Source: Paenibacillus_AB hodogayensis (GTDB lineage: Bacteria; Bacillota; Bacilli; Paenibacillales; NBRC-103111). From it: DNA of 64,000 nucleotides. The stretch covers positions 1,116,001-1,180,000 of the forward strand of contig NZ_BAAAYO010000010.1 in assembly GCF_039536325.1 (NCBI RefSeq). Direction: 5' to 3'. A model generated the notes under the pieces. The model was given only the letters and a program-made list of their open reading frames with translations, made no database searches and was not told the origin of the DNA. Below are positions 17,688 through 25,586 of the stretch, in pieces (position 1 is the stretch's first letter; each line of letters opens with the position of its first letter). The translations under genes were made by a program, and so were the position numbers.

Positions 17688-18671
17688 TTGGATACAGGCA
17701 CGCATCTGGTAGTCGGACTCGGTTTGGCCGGTTTAGCCTATGTAGATCCCGCCGTCGCCTCGGACTCCGCGCTGGCGACCGCTGTGCTGATCGGCACCGT
17801 GCTCGGCTCGCAGGCGCCGGATTCGGACGGGCTGTTGCGCTTCCGCGGCAACGCCTCGTACATTCGCAATCACCGTGGAAAATCGCACAGCTTGCCCGCC
17901 ATAGCAATATGGACGGCGCTCATTACGCTGGCGCTCGCTCTACTGTTCAGGGGCATTTCGGTACCGCATCTCGCCCTATGGGTGTTCGTCGCCGTCGCCT
18001 TCCACGTATTCAGCGATCTGTTCAACACGTACGGGACGCAGGCGTTCCGGCCGATAACCGAGAAGTGGATCTCGTGGAATATTATACACATCTTCGATCC
18101 GATCATCTTTTCGAGTCATTTGATCGCGATCTTCTTATGGTCGGTGCATTTGGCAACGCCGGTGCAGATCTTCCCGGCGCTGTACGCCTTGATCGCGCTG
18201 TACTATGTATGGCGAACGGTCGTTCATTTTGCCGTCGGCCGGCGTATCAGGCTGCAGGACCCGCAGTACGATCCGAACCATCATTACATTTGGATTCCGA
18301 CGATTCATCTGTACACGTGGAACGTGGTCAAGCGGACCGCTCCGAACGACTACACGCTCGGCGAATTCCGCAACGGCAAGCTGCGCTGGGTCGATAAAGC
18401 GCACTGCCACAGCCACCCCGCCATCGACGCTTCCAAAACCCATCCCGACGTGCAGGCATTCCTGTACTTCACGTCGACCGCCTGCGCGGAGATGAAGGAG
18501 CACGTTTGGGGCTACGAGGTGCGCTGGACGGACGTACGTTACCGGCACCGCAAGCAATATCCGTTCGTGGCCGTCGTCCTGATGGATAAGCAAAACCAGC
18601 CGATCGATTCGTACGTGGGCTGGCTGAGCGAAGGCCGCGTGGAGAAGAAGCTGAAGATCAGCACCTATTAG
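17688..18671 (+). CDS. yfhP: YfhP-like membrane-bound metal-dependent hydrolase
   Basis: 327 residues. Family signature: GTHLVVG at the N-terminus, GSQAPDSDGLLRFRG (about 41-55) and HRGKSHSL (about 65-72), giving the His/Asp set of the YdjM/YfhP (LexA-regulated membrane hydrolase) family; about four membrane helices follow, then a soluble C-terminal domain. The start is TTG 17688 because GAGGAGGAG (17672-17680) lies 7 nt upstream, giving the family's usual MDTGTH start. Substrate unknown; a regulatory role has been suggested for YfhP in B. subtilis. Confidence 0.9.
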   Translation: MDTGTHLVVGLGLAGLAYVDPAVASDSALATAVLIGTVLGSQAPDSDGLLRFRGNASYIRNHRGKSHSLPAIAIWTALITLALALLFRGISVPHLALWVFVAVAFHVFSDLFNTYGTQAFRPITEKWISWNIIHIFDPIIFSSHLIAIFLWSVHLATPVQIFPALYALIALYYVWRTVVHFAVGRRIRLQDPQYDPNHHYIWIPTIHLYTWNVVKRTAPNDYTLGEFRNGKLRWVDKAHCHSHPAIDASKTHPDVQAFLYFTSTACAEMKEHVWGYEVRWTDVRYRHRKQYPFVAVVLMDKQNQPIDSYVGWLSEGRVEKKLKISTY

Positions 18672-18704
18672 CGTCAAAAGCCAAAAGCCCGATCGAGCGC
18701 CGGC

Positions 18705-18731
18705 AGCCCCCTTCCACGGGGGCTCGCTTTT
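18705..18731 (+). terminator. Rho-independent terminator of yfhP
   Basis: AGCCCCC-TTCCAC-GGGGGCT stem, then CGCTTTTT, about 35 nt after the yfhP stop. Confidence 0.75.
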
Positions 18732-18754
18732 TGGCGATTTGCACGGGTACAAAC

Positions 18755-18794
18755 AAAAAAGCTCAAGGGATGTCGAATCCCCTGAGCCTTTTTC
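18755..18794 (-). terminator. Rho-independent terminator of SASP gene
   Basis: On the minus strand GGCTCAGGGGATTCGA pairs with the following CATCCCTTGAGCT and runs into T6. It is 25 nt beyond the SASP stop. Confidence 0.85.
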
Positions 18795-18818
18795 CACGCA
18801 AGTCCGAAAGAAGATCGT

Positions 18819-19046
18819 TTATCGAGCAGATCCGCCAGAAAGTTGTTGCTCGGCGATTTGCACCAAGCGACGGGTAATGTGTCCGCCGATCGAGCCGGCG
18901 TCGCGAGTTGCCATGTAGCCCATGTAACCGTCTTGCGGAATTTGGATGCCCAACTCTTGAGCGACTTCATATTTGAGTTGGTTCAGTGCACCGTTTGCTT
19001 GGGGAACTACAAGGCTGTTGCTGCTGCGAGATTGACCACTTGCCAT
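18819..19046 (-). CDS. Alpha/beta-type small acid-soluble spore protein
   Basis: 75 residues. Contains both family signatures: KYEVAQELGI (GPR protease site, cleaved at germination) and the DNA-binding GYMGYMATRDAGSIGGHITRRL region (no longer stretch given). These proteins coat spore DNA in the forespore and protect it from UV and heat. Start ATG behind AAAGGAG. A sigma-G-like promoter is at 19112-19140. A close paralogue is at 26218, so the window carries two copies about 7 kb apart on opposite strands. Confidence 0.97.
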   Translation of the reverse strand: MASGQSRSSNSLVVPQANGALNQLKYEVAQELGIQIPQDGYMGYMATRDAGSIGGHITRRLVQIAEQQLSGGSAR

Positions 19047-19111
19047 GATAGATACGCTCCTTTCAATCTGCGAACCGTTTGTGTGTGATGTATTTTGCAA
19101 GCTTGCAAGCT

Positions 19112-19140
19112 TATTATGTTTCGAACGGCGATTAATATGC
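19112..19140 (-). promoter_or_regulatory. Sigma-G-type promoter for SASP gene
   Basis: Minus strand -35 GCATA (19136-19140), 17-nt spacer, -10 CATAATA (19112-19118), matching GHATR-N17/18-CATNHTA. The predicted leader of about 55 nt contains a 14-bp perfect palindrome AAGCTTGCAAGCTT (19099-19112) beginning at the -10. Confidence 0.6.
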
Positions 19141-19194
19141 ATGCAATTTTATAAAACTTTGAAGTCGATTTCAGAACAGGGGGATTCCCGCGCC

Positions 19195-19392
19195 ATGAAC
19201 CGTCCGCTGGCTCTTTTATTTGCCGTTATCGGCACCGCTTTGCTCGTCGCAATCGCCGCGGCCATCAGCTTCGGCAACATTGCCGCTGTCTGGCTGTGTT
19301 CGATCGCTTCCATCGGGTTTATCGGCTTCGGCTTCACGCTTAAAGCCAAACTGCGCCGGAAACGGGAGCAGCCGTCCTCGCCGAAGCCTTGA
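19195..19392 (+). CDS. Small two-helix membrane protein (YlaF/DUF5325-like)
   Basis: 65 residues with two hydrophobic helices (about 5-25 and 30-47), followed by a basic tail rich in Lys/Arg. The start is ATG 19195 behind AGGGGG; longer in-frame starts overlap the SASP promoter. Resemblance to the YlaF/DUF5325 family is from memory of its size and its GFGFxLK ending, so tentative. Function unknown. Confidence 0.65.
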   Translation: MNRPLALLFAVIGTALLVAIAAAISFGNIAAVWLCSIASIGFIGFGFTLKAKLRRKREQPSSPKP

Positions 19393-19448
19393 CATTACGG
19401 CCAGACGGTCGTCTGCCTGGCCGCCGACCCCGACAGATTGCCGGCAAA

Positions 19449-19494
19449 AGAAGAGCCGCGGCCCGATACTTATCGGAGCTGCGGCTCTTTTTCC
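19449..19494. terminator. Bidirectional Rho-independent terminator
   Basis: AGAGCCGC...GCGGCTCT with an inner CCGATA/ATCGG pair. T5 follows on the plus strand, and TTCTTTT on the minus strand. It lies between convergent genes at 19392 and 19509. Confidence 0.8.
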
Positions 19495-19508
19495 TTAACC
19501 CTGGCTTA

Positions 19509-20492
19509 CTACGGCATGACAAACCCCATCTTCTTCTTCGCCTCGCGTACTGTCTCGTTGGCGATTTCCGCCGCCTGTTCGGCTCCCTGGCGCAAAATGC
19601 TGCGCAGTTCCCCGGAGCTGCGGATATCCCGGTACCGCTGCTGAAGCGGTTCGAGCGTGGACACGACGGCTTCGGCCAGCTCTTTTTTGAACGGACCGTA
19701 ACCTTGCCCTTCGTACTTGGCTTCGATCTCGGCCAGACTCAAGCCGGCGCAATGCGCATAGATCGTCATCAGATTGCTCACTTCCGGCTTGTTCGCCGGA
19801 TCGAAGCGGACTTCCCGGCCGGAATCGGTCACGGCACGGCTGATTTTTTTGCGGATCACGTCCGGCTCGTCCAGCAGCGCGATAAAGCTTGCCGGGTTCG
19901 GATTGCTCTTGCTCATCTTCTTCGAGGCGTCGTCCAGCGACATGATGCGCGCCCCTACCTGTGGAATATACGGCTCGGGCACAACGAACAGATCGCCGTA
20001 CCGCTGATTGAACCGATGGGCCAAATCGCGCGTAATTTCCAAATGCTGCTTCTGGTCGTCGCCGACGGGCACCAGATCGGCCTGATACAGCAGGATGTCC
20101 GCCGCCATCAGCGCCGGGTAAGTGAACAGGCCGGCCCCGACCGATTCCTTGCCGGACGATTTGTCCTTGAATTGCGTCATGCGCTCTAACTCGCCCATAT
20201 ACACGAGCGTCGTCATCAGCCAGCCAAGCTCGGCATGCGCCGGTACGTGGGATTGCAGGAATACGCTCGCTTTGGCCGGATCGATCCCGGCGGCGATGAA
20301 CAGCGCCGCAACGGCTTCGCTCTGCTCGTGCAGGGCGGCCGGCTCTTGCGGCACCGTGATCGCGTGAAGATCGACGACCATGAAGAAACAGCGGTGATCG
20401 TGCTGCAGCTTGACGAAGTTTTGCATGGCGCCGATATAGTTGCCGAGCGTCAGCTGCCCGCTCGGTTGAATGCCGGATAGTACCTTTTTCAT
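19509..20492 (-). CDS. trpS: Tryptophan--tRNA ligase
   Basis: 327 residues, the normal bacterial length. The class I HIGH-equivalent is SGQLTLGNYIGA (residues about 11-22), KMSKS is present as KKMSKSNPNP, and DLHAITVP and AALFIAAGID are family stretches. It charges tRNA-Trp in the cytoplasm. The start ATG (MKKVLSGIQPSG) is 29 nt downstream of the T-box terminator U run. Expression should rise when uncharged tRNA-Trp accumulates. rpmG lies directly upstream. Confidence 0.98.
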   Translation of the reverse strand: MKKVLSGIQPSGQLTLGNYIGAMQNFVKLQHDHRCFFMVVDLHAITVPQEPAALHEQSEAVAALFIAAGIDPAKASVFLQSHVPAHAELGWLMTTLVYMGELERMTQFKDKSSGKESVGAGLFTYPALMAADILLYQADLVPVGDDQKQHLEITRDLAHRFNQRYGDLFVVPEPYIPQVGARIMSLDDASKKMSKSNPNPASFIALLDEPDVIRKKISRAVTDSGREVRFDPANKPEVSNLMTIYAHCAGLSLAEIEAKYEGQGYGPFKKELAEAVVSTLEPLQQRYRDIRSSGELRSILRQGAEQAAEIANETVREAKKKMGFVMP

Positions 20493-20521
20493 GATCGTTC
20501 CCTCCCTGGATTGTCTCGTGC

Positions 20522-20815
20522 AAAAAAAAACAAAAAACCTCCCGCCGCAAGGGACGAGAGGTCGTGGTACCACCCTAATTCGTTTTCGTCGCGTCTGACC
20601 GACAGGCCAGAAACGGAAAACCTTGATGTTCCGGTAACGGGGAACTTCCGTTCGGCATACTGGGCTCATCAGGCTTTAAGCCGATAGCCGTTCCGCTTCA
20701 TGCTCCAGGACCCATTCGACTTCCCGCCCCGCACCGGTTCTCAGCGGCCACCGGCTCTCTGCAGCGGTCTTGCGGAAGTGTACTTGTTCCTGTCATCGCT
20801 TTTTCCCATACGCGC
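20522..20815 (-). ncRNA. T-box riboswitch leader, Trp-specific (TGG specifier)
   Basis: The minus strand shows the T-box AGGGTGGTACCACG followed by a terminator (CCTCTCGTCCC...GGCGGGAGGTTTTTT). Upstream are the stem I landmarks GATGACAGGAAC, AGAGAGCCGGTGG and GAACCGG, and the specifier segment GAATGGGTCCTGGAG with TGG at 20712-20714, the Trp codon. Uncharged tRNA-Trp should stabilise the antiterminator and allow trpS transcription. The leader begins about 10 nt after the rpmG stop, leaving no room for an ordinary intergenic promoter. Confidence 0.95.
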
Positions 20816-20825
20816 TTCCTTACGA

Positions 20826-20975
20826 TTAACGGGTTTCCCGGTGGATCGTGTATTTCTTGAGGCGAGGGGAATATTTTTTCATCTCGATCCGTTGCGGATG
20901 AGTTTTTTTGTTCTTCGTAGTCGTATAATTGCGGTCACCTGATTCGGTGCACGCCAAAGTGACGATAACGCGCAT
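20826..20975 (-). CDS. rpmG: 50S ribosomal protein L33, zinc-independent (C-minus) form
   Basis: 49 residues with the L33 core DRNYTTTKNKKTHPQRIEMK. The four zinc-ligand cysteines of the ordinary form are not conserved: only one Cys remains (ACTESGD), and the C-terminal CxxC is YSPRLKK. This is the 'C-minus' paralogue type that replaces the zinc-containing form in zinc limitation in B. subtilis. ATG start behind AGGAGG at a normal distance. A TATAAT -10 is at about 21054-21059 on the minus strand, with a poor -35. It is divergent from the YcgR/YcgQ permease genes. Confidence 0.95.
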   Translation of the reverse strand: MRVIVTLACTESGDRNYTTTKNKKTHPQRIEMKKYSPRLKKYTIHRETR

Positions 20976-21214
20976 CGTACACACCTCCTTCTGTAGTCGA
21001 ACGCCAAAAAGCCGCAAGGGCTGCGGTCGGTCCGCTCTTATCTCGCTTGCTTGATTATATGCCCTTACTTCCGGCACAGCATAACATTAATAATACCAGC
21101 ATTGGCGCGCTTAGTCAATCTTGGATCGGCATCCAGCGACACACGGAGCGAGCAAAATTCCTTGTCCTATCGCCTTGGCCGTCCGCATACGTTATATTGT
21201 CCCTCGCCGCCCAG

Positions 21215-21295
21215 GAGTCTGTCCGACGTTTTCATCCGTCGGACAGACTCATAGGTCGTCCGTGCGGCTAGCCGCTCGGGGAGCCGTTGACGACC
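21215..21295 (+). other. Strong structured element upstream of ycgR (unassigned)
   Basis: A perfect 14-bp inverted repeat, GAGTCTGTCCGACG with loop TTTTCATC (21215-21250), has no T run on either strand, so it is not a standard terminator. It is followed by a second helix, GGTCGTC (21254-21260) / GACGACC (21289-21295), enclosing GCGGC/GCCGC and CGGCT/AGCCG pairings. The element ends 64 nt before the ycgR start. It could be a leader RNA structure or a DNA-level site; no known riboswitch consensus was recognised. Confidence 0.5.
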
Positions 21296-21359
21296 GTCGG
21301 ATGCCCCAGCGAAACCGGCAGCCTTTAGGCGATGGAATTCGTATAGGGAGGTATCATCC

Positions 21360-22382
21360 TTGCAAACGCTGCTCCGAAGAGGTCCGTTCGCGGCCGGACT
21401 GATCTGCTTCGTCCTGCTTGCCATGATCGCCATGCGCCGCGAAGGGCCGGACTGGACACTTCTTGCCGGTTTTCCGTTGGCCGGCTTCAAAACGATATTC
21501 ATCAGCATCATCCTCGAGGCCGTTCCGTTTATCCTGCTCGGGGTGCTGTTCTCGGCCCTGCTGCAAGTTTTCGTCTCCGAGCGGACCGTACGCCGCTGGA
21601 CGCCGCGCCGCCCGCTGCTCGGCGTGCTGTTCGCCTGCTCGCTCGGCGTGCTGTTTCCGCTCTGCGAATGCGGGATGATTCCGATCGTGCGCCGACTCAT
21701 GCGCAAAGGCATGCCGGTTTACATCGCCGTTACCTTTATCCTCGCCGGGCCGATTCTCAATCCGGTCGTATACGCCTCGACCTATATGGCGTTCCGCGGA
21801 CGGCCGGAGATGGCTTATTCGCGCATGGCCCTCGCTTTTATCGTGGCCGCGGCAATCGGCTTGCTGATCTACCGCTTCGTCAAACGGAGTCCGCTGCGGC
21901 CAGAGTCGCCTTATGCGGACCGTCTGGAAGAGGAATCCCCTGCCTACGGACGGCACGCCGTAGGCAGCACGCGTCCGAACCGATTCCTGTCTACGCTCGG
22001 ACATGCGTCCGACGAATTTTTCGACATGGGCAAATATTTTCTGTTCGGGGCCATGCTGACAGCGCTCATTCAAGTGGCTATGCCGCGGGAAAGCTTGGTC
22101 GCTGTCGGCCAGGGTGAGTGGAGCTCCCATCTGTTCATGCTCGGTTTCGCCTACCTGCTTTCGCTGTGCTCCACGTCCGACGCCTTCGTCGCTTCTTCGT
22201 TCGCCGCGACGTTCACATCTGGCTCGCTGCTCACATTCCTAGTCTTCGGACCAATGCTCGATCTGAAAAACACGCTCATGCTGCTGTCTGTCTTCCGCGT
22301 CCGCTTCGTAGCCACCATAAGCGCCCTGCTCGTCGTTGCCGTGCTTGCCGGTTCGCGGCTGTTCGAATGGCTGGTGCTGTAG
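21360..22382 (+). CDS. ycgR: YcgR-like permease (DUF318/ArsP_1 family)
   Basis: 340 residues with about eight membrane segments in two halves. Typical of the family are LFPLCECGMIPIVRRL (about residues 98-113; the Cys-x-Cys pair) and the second-half echo LCSTSDAFVASSFA. A central cytoplasmic loop of about 60 residues separates the halves. The family is thought to move an ion or small molecule with the next gene's product; the substrate is unknown. Start TTG with GGGAGG 8 nt upstream. It forms an operon with the gene at 22428, and the neighbouring zinc-free L33 hints at zinc-related control (inference). Confidence 0.85.
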   Translation: MQTLLRRGPFAAGLICFVLLAMIAMRREGPDWTLLAGFPLAGFKTIFISIILEAVPFILLGVLFSALLQVFVSERTVRRWTPRRPLLGVLFACSLGVLFPLCECGMIPIVRRLMRKGMPVYIAVTFILAGPILNPVVYASTYMAFRGRPEMAYSRMALAFIVAAAIGLLIYRFVKRSPLRPESPYADRLEEESPAYGRHAVGSTRPNRFLSTLGHASDEFFDMGKYFLFGAMLTALIQVAMPRESLVAVGQGEWSSHLFMLGFAYLLSLCSTSDAFVASSFAATFTSGSLLTFLVFGPMLDLKNTLMLLSVFRVRFVATISALLVVAVLAGSRLFEWLVL

Positions 22383-22427
22383 ACGGGGAACGGGCGACAA
22401 TTCGCGATGAGAGGAGGACCCCATTAG

Positions 22428-23453
22428 ATGAGCAACCGGGAAGCCTGGGTGCACAGTCTGATCAAAGCGCTGCTGCTGATCGGCTTTGCCGCCTACATCG
22501 CTCTGCTGGTGAAAAGCGGCCATATCGTATATTACATCTCGCCGCGCTCGATCCTTTACGTCAAGCTGGCAGCGCTCGCGCTGTATGCGGCGGGGGCGTA
22601 CCAGCTTTATTCCGCCGTCTCGGCATTCTCAGGCAAGCTCGTCGAGTGCGACTGCGGCCACGATCATGCCCCGCCCGGCTCGCCGTGGAGAAGCGCGCTT
22701 ATTTACGGCCTGTTCGCGCTGCCGCTCGCGCTTGGCTTTCTAATGCCCGACACGACGATGGGCAGCTCGCTTGCCGCCAAAAAAGGAATGAACCTGAGCA
22801 GCGGCGCCGCCCTGAGAACGGAGCTTCGGCATCAAGGCGCACAGGACGGATTAACCGGCCCCCAGTACTCCCCAGCGACGGCCGGCCGGGCGAACAACGC
22901 CCCTTCCGCCCTCTCGGATCGCCGCACGGCAGCCGGGGAGCCGGGAACGTCCGCCTCATCGCAGGACAGCCTGTTTCCTGCGGGCCGCGCTGCCGCCCCG
23001 TTCGCCAAGCTTGCCCGCGAGCTGTATGCAACAGAAACGATTGTCATACCCGAGCGGCTGTACGTGGAGACGCTGACTGCACTTGATCTGTATGCCGCCC
23101 GGTTCGCAGGCAAAACCGTCAGTTTGACTGGCTTCGTCTACCGCGACAGCACGATGGACGCCAGACATTTCGCCGTCGGACGGTTTTCCGTGCAATGCTG
23201 CTCCGCGGACGCCTCGCCTGTCGGAATGCTCGTCCAGGACGACCGGGCCGGTCTGTACGCCACCGATCAATGGGTGCGTGTCACCGGCACACTGGGCACG
23301 ACGAGACAGGGCGGCTCCGAGCTGCTCGTTGTGCGGCCGGTCGAGGTTCGGACGATCGGGACGCCGAAAGAGCCTTACGTATACCCGGACGCGGCTTTCG
23401 GTTCTAAGGCCGCCGCGACGGTCGTCCGTCCCGCTCCGGAAACGCTCAAATAG
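22428..23453 (+). CDS. ycgQ: YcgQ-like TIGR03943-family permease partner
   Basis: 341 residues. The N-terminal membrane part has helices at about 10-28, 38-65 and 88-105, with a cytosolic CDCGHDH metal-binding-like motif (about 74-80) between the last two. A linker rich in Ala/Gly/Ser follows, then a soluble domain (about 210-341) with GFVYRDS, CCSADASPVGM and VRVTGTLG, typical of the family's OB-like C-terminal region. ATG start behind GAGGAGG. It lies 45 nt after ycgR, so the two form an operon. The Cys/His cluster suggests binding of a soft metal, but that is inference. Confidence 0.82.
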   Translation: MSNREAWVHSLIKALLLIGFAAYIALLVKSGHIVYYISPRSILYVKLAALALYAAGAYQLYSAVSAFSGKLVECDCGHDHAPPGSPWRSALIYGLFALPLALGFLMPDTTMGSSLAAKKGMNLSSGAALRTELRHQGAQDGLTGPQYSPATAGRANNAPSALSDRRTAAGEPGTSASSQDSLFPAGRAAAPFAKLARELYATETIVIPERLYVETLTALDLYAARFAGKTVSLTGFVYRDSTMDARHFAVGRFSVQCCSADASPVGMLVQDDRAGLYATDQWVRVTGTLGTTRQGGSELLVVRPVEVRTIGTPKEPYVYPDAAFGSKAAATVVRPAPETLK

Positions 23454-23554
23454 CTCGGCAAAATGGGCTAATGACAGCCTTCCGGCCTTTTGCTACAATG
23501 GAAGTCGTGAAATCCGATCCGAAAAGTTTTATGGTAAAGGAGCGAAAACGCGAC

Positions 23555-24508
23555 ATGGCCACGATCCGAGAACAGCAATGGGACGGAGCAACCGTTTATG
23601 TGTTGGAAAACAGCAATTTTACGTTATCGGTCATTCCCGCTATCGGCAGCAACGTCTACCGGCTTTGGGATAACATCGCCGCTAGAGAGGTGCTCCGCAC
23701 CCCGGACAGCGTGGAGGCGCTGTCGGAAAAGTCGGTTCACTACGGCATTCCGGTGCTGCTTCCTCCAAGCCGGGTGAAGGACGCTACGTTCCCTTTTAAC
23801 GGCAAGACGTACAGGCTGGAGAAAAACACGCCGGACGGCCACCATATTCACGGCTTCGCCCGTCACCGCCCGTGGGAAGTTACGGCTACGCGCACGGACG
23901 GGGACAGCGCCACGATCACGACGCAGTTTCGTACCGCCGACTTTCCCGAGCTGGCCGACCAGTATCCGCATGATTTGACCGTGACGCTGACGACGGAGTT
24001 GCGGGGGGCTTCTCTTGTGCAAACGTTCGCCTTCCACAATAAAAGCGAGGAGCCGGCGCCGTTCGGCTTCGGTCTGCATACTTGGTTCCTGCTCGACGAG
24101 GAGCCCGGATCATGGACACTCACGCTGCCCGTTGAGGACATCTGGGAGCTGGACGACAAGCTGCTGGCGACGGGCAACCGGCTGCCACTCGGCCGCTACG
24201 AGCAGTTGAACGAAGGGATGAACCTGCTCGGCCAGAACATGGACATGGCGTTCCGGATCGGCGACCGCGCTGCGGAAGCTATACTGGCCAAGCCGGGCTA
24301 TACGATTCGCTATAGCGGCAGCGAGCCGTTCACCCAGTGGGTCGTCTATACGAAAGGCGAAGCGTTCGACACGATCTGCGTGGAGCCTCTCACCTGGACG
24401 CCGGATGCACCCAATCTGGAAGCAGGGCCGGAGCTGACCGGCATGCGCGCCATTCAACCCGGCGACACGCTGGAGCTTGCCGTCACTCTCGACATAACGA
24501 GGGAGTAA
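23555..24508 (+). CDS. Aldose 1-epimerase-family protein (GalM-like)
   Basis: 317 residues, cytoplasmic. Galactose-mutarotase-like fold: GSNVYRLWD near the N-terminus, HGFARHRPWEV (substrate His) about residue 97, FGFGLHTWFLL (second His) about residue 173, and a C-terminal acidic stretch CVEPLTWTPDAPN with the catalytic Glu. The start is ATG 23555 because AAAGGAG (23536-23542) would lie within the coding region if the earlier ATG at 23531 were used. It is 28 nt ahead of the PfkB kinase, suggesting joint sugar metabolism. Sugar specificity is not visible. Confidence 0.87.
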   Translation: MATIREQQWDGATVYVLENSNFTLSVIPAIGSNVYRLWDNIAAREVLRTPDSVEALSEKSVHYGIPVLLPPSRVKDATFPFNGKTYRLEKNTPDGHHIHGFARHRPWEVTATRTDGDSATITTQFRTADFPELADQYPHDLTVTLTTELRGASLVQTFAFHNKSEEPAPFGFGLHTWFLLDEEPGSWTLTLPVEDIWELDDKLLATGNRLPLGRYEQLNEGMNLLGQNMDMAFRIGDRAAEAILAKPGYTIRYSGSEPFTQWVVYTKGEAFDTICVEPLTWTPDAPNLEAGPELTGMRAIQPGDTLELAVTLDITRE

Positions 24509-24536
24509 TAAGGATTGATCGGAAAGGGAGAGAAGC

Positions 24537-25499
24537 ATGAGCTTGACCGTAACGGTTATTGGGACCGTGTTTATTGATTGCAAAGGGTTTGCGCGCGACG
24601 CCTACATCCCGACGGGCAGAAATCTCGGCACGATTCAATTCGTGCACGGAGGCGTTGGCCGCAACGTAGCGGAAAACCTCGCCCGGATGGACCTGCCCAC
24701 CCGCTTCGTCTCCTCCGTGGATGCAAGCGGCCTCGGCCAGGAAGTGATCGACCGTCTCAACCGGGTCGGGGCCGATACGCGCCACGTCCCGGCGGCGGAG
24801 CGCGAAGGCATGGGCATGTGGATGGCCGTCCTCGACCAGAGCGGGGATTTGGCCGGATCGATCTCGCAAATGCCCGACCTCGCCACGATGCAGAAGGTCA
24901 TTGCCGAGCACGGCGAAGAGATTGTGCAGGGATCGTCGCACGTGCTGCTGGAGCTCGACTTGAATGCGGACATCTCGCGCGCGGTCCTCGCCTTGGCGGC
25001 CAAGCACGGGAAGCCGGTGTACGGCATACCGGGCAATCTGGACGTCGTATTGAATCATCCGGAGCTGATAGGTTCGCTCGCCTGCTTCATTTGCAACCAT
25101 GTCGAAGCGGAGCGGCTGATCGGCGTTCCGGTGCACGAACTGGACGCCGCCGAACAGAAGGAAGCTTTGCTCGCCTATATGCGTGCAAGCAACCTTCCTT
25201 CGATCGTCGTCACGCTTGGCGAGCATGGGTCGATCTACGCCGTCGCCGCTACGGAAGAGTTCGGTCGGCAGTCCATCTTCCCCGTTCAGGTACTCGATAC
25301 GAGCGGCGCCGGGGACGCGTTCTTCTCCGGTACGACGATGGGGCTTATTCGCGGGCTGCCGTTGGCCGAAGCCGTCATATGCGGCACGAAGGTCGCGGGC
25401 TGGACGATCGAATCGGCGGAAAACAACTGCAGCCGGCTCGGCGATTTGCTGCAGCAGGATGAAACCGTCACGAAGCTCTTTGGGAATGGCGGCGCTTGA
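24537..25499 (+). CDS. PfkB-family carbohydrate/nucleoside kinase
   Basis: 320 residues. Ribokinase fold with the N-terminal GGVGRNVAENLARMD signature (about 38-52) and the C-terminal DTSGAGDAFFSG (about 257-268) bearing the catalytic Asp and anion hole. The family phosphorylates sugars or nucleosides (ribose, fructose, adenosine, pseudouridine). The N-terminal layout recalls pseudouridine or nucleoside kinases, but nothing decides the substrate. ATG behind GGGAG. It shares a transcript with the epimerase and ends at the strong terminator at 25519. Confidence 0.87.
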   Translation: MSLTVTVIGTVFIDCKGFARDAYIPTGRNLGTIQFVHGGVGRNVAENLARMDLPTRFVSSVDASGLGQEVIDRLNRVGADTRHVPAAEREGMGMWMAVLDQSGDLAGSISQMPDLATMQKVIAEHGEEIVQGSSHVLLELDLNADISRAVLALAAKHGKPVYGIPGNLDVVLNHPELIGSLACFICNHVEAERLIGVPVHELDAAEQKEALLAYMRASNLPSIVVTLGEHGSIYAVAATEEFGRQSIFPVQVLDTSGAGDAFFSGTTMGLIRGLPLAEAVICGTKVAGWTIESAENNCSRLGDLLQQDETVTKLFGNGGA

Positions 25500-25518
25500 C
25501 ACGCCTTTTCAAAAAAAG

Positions 25519-25569
25519 AAGGCCGTGCAGACTCGGGCATATCCCCGAGCGCACGGCCTCTTTTTTTTG
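25519..25569. terminator. Bidirectional Rho-independent terminator
   Basis: AAGGCCGTGC...GCACGGCCT with an inner CTCGGG/CCCGAG pair; T8 on the plus strand and an A-rich left flank that reads as T on the minus strand. It serves the convergent genes ending at 25499 and 25587. Confidence 0.9.
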
Positions 25570-25586
25570 GATTCTCCGGACCTGCC

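Noticed and set aside
21326..21351. GGCGATGGAATTC resembling the start of a fluoride riboswitch
   Set aside because: The downstream pairing elements and the conserved CTGATGACTCC-like end are absent; chance similarity.
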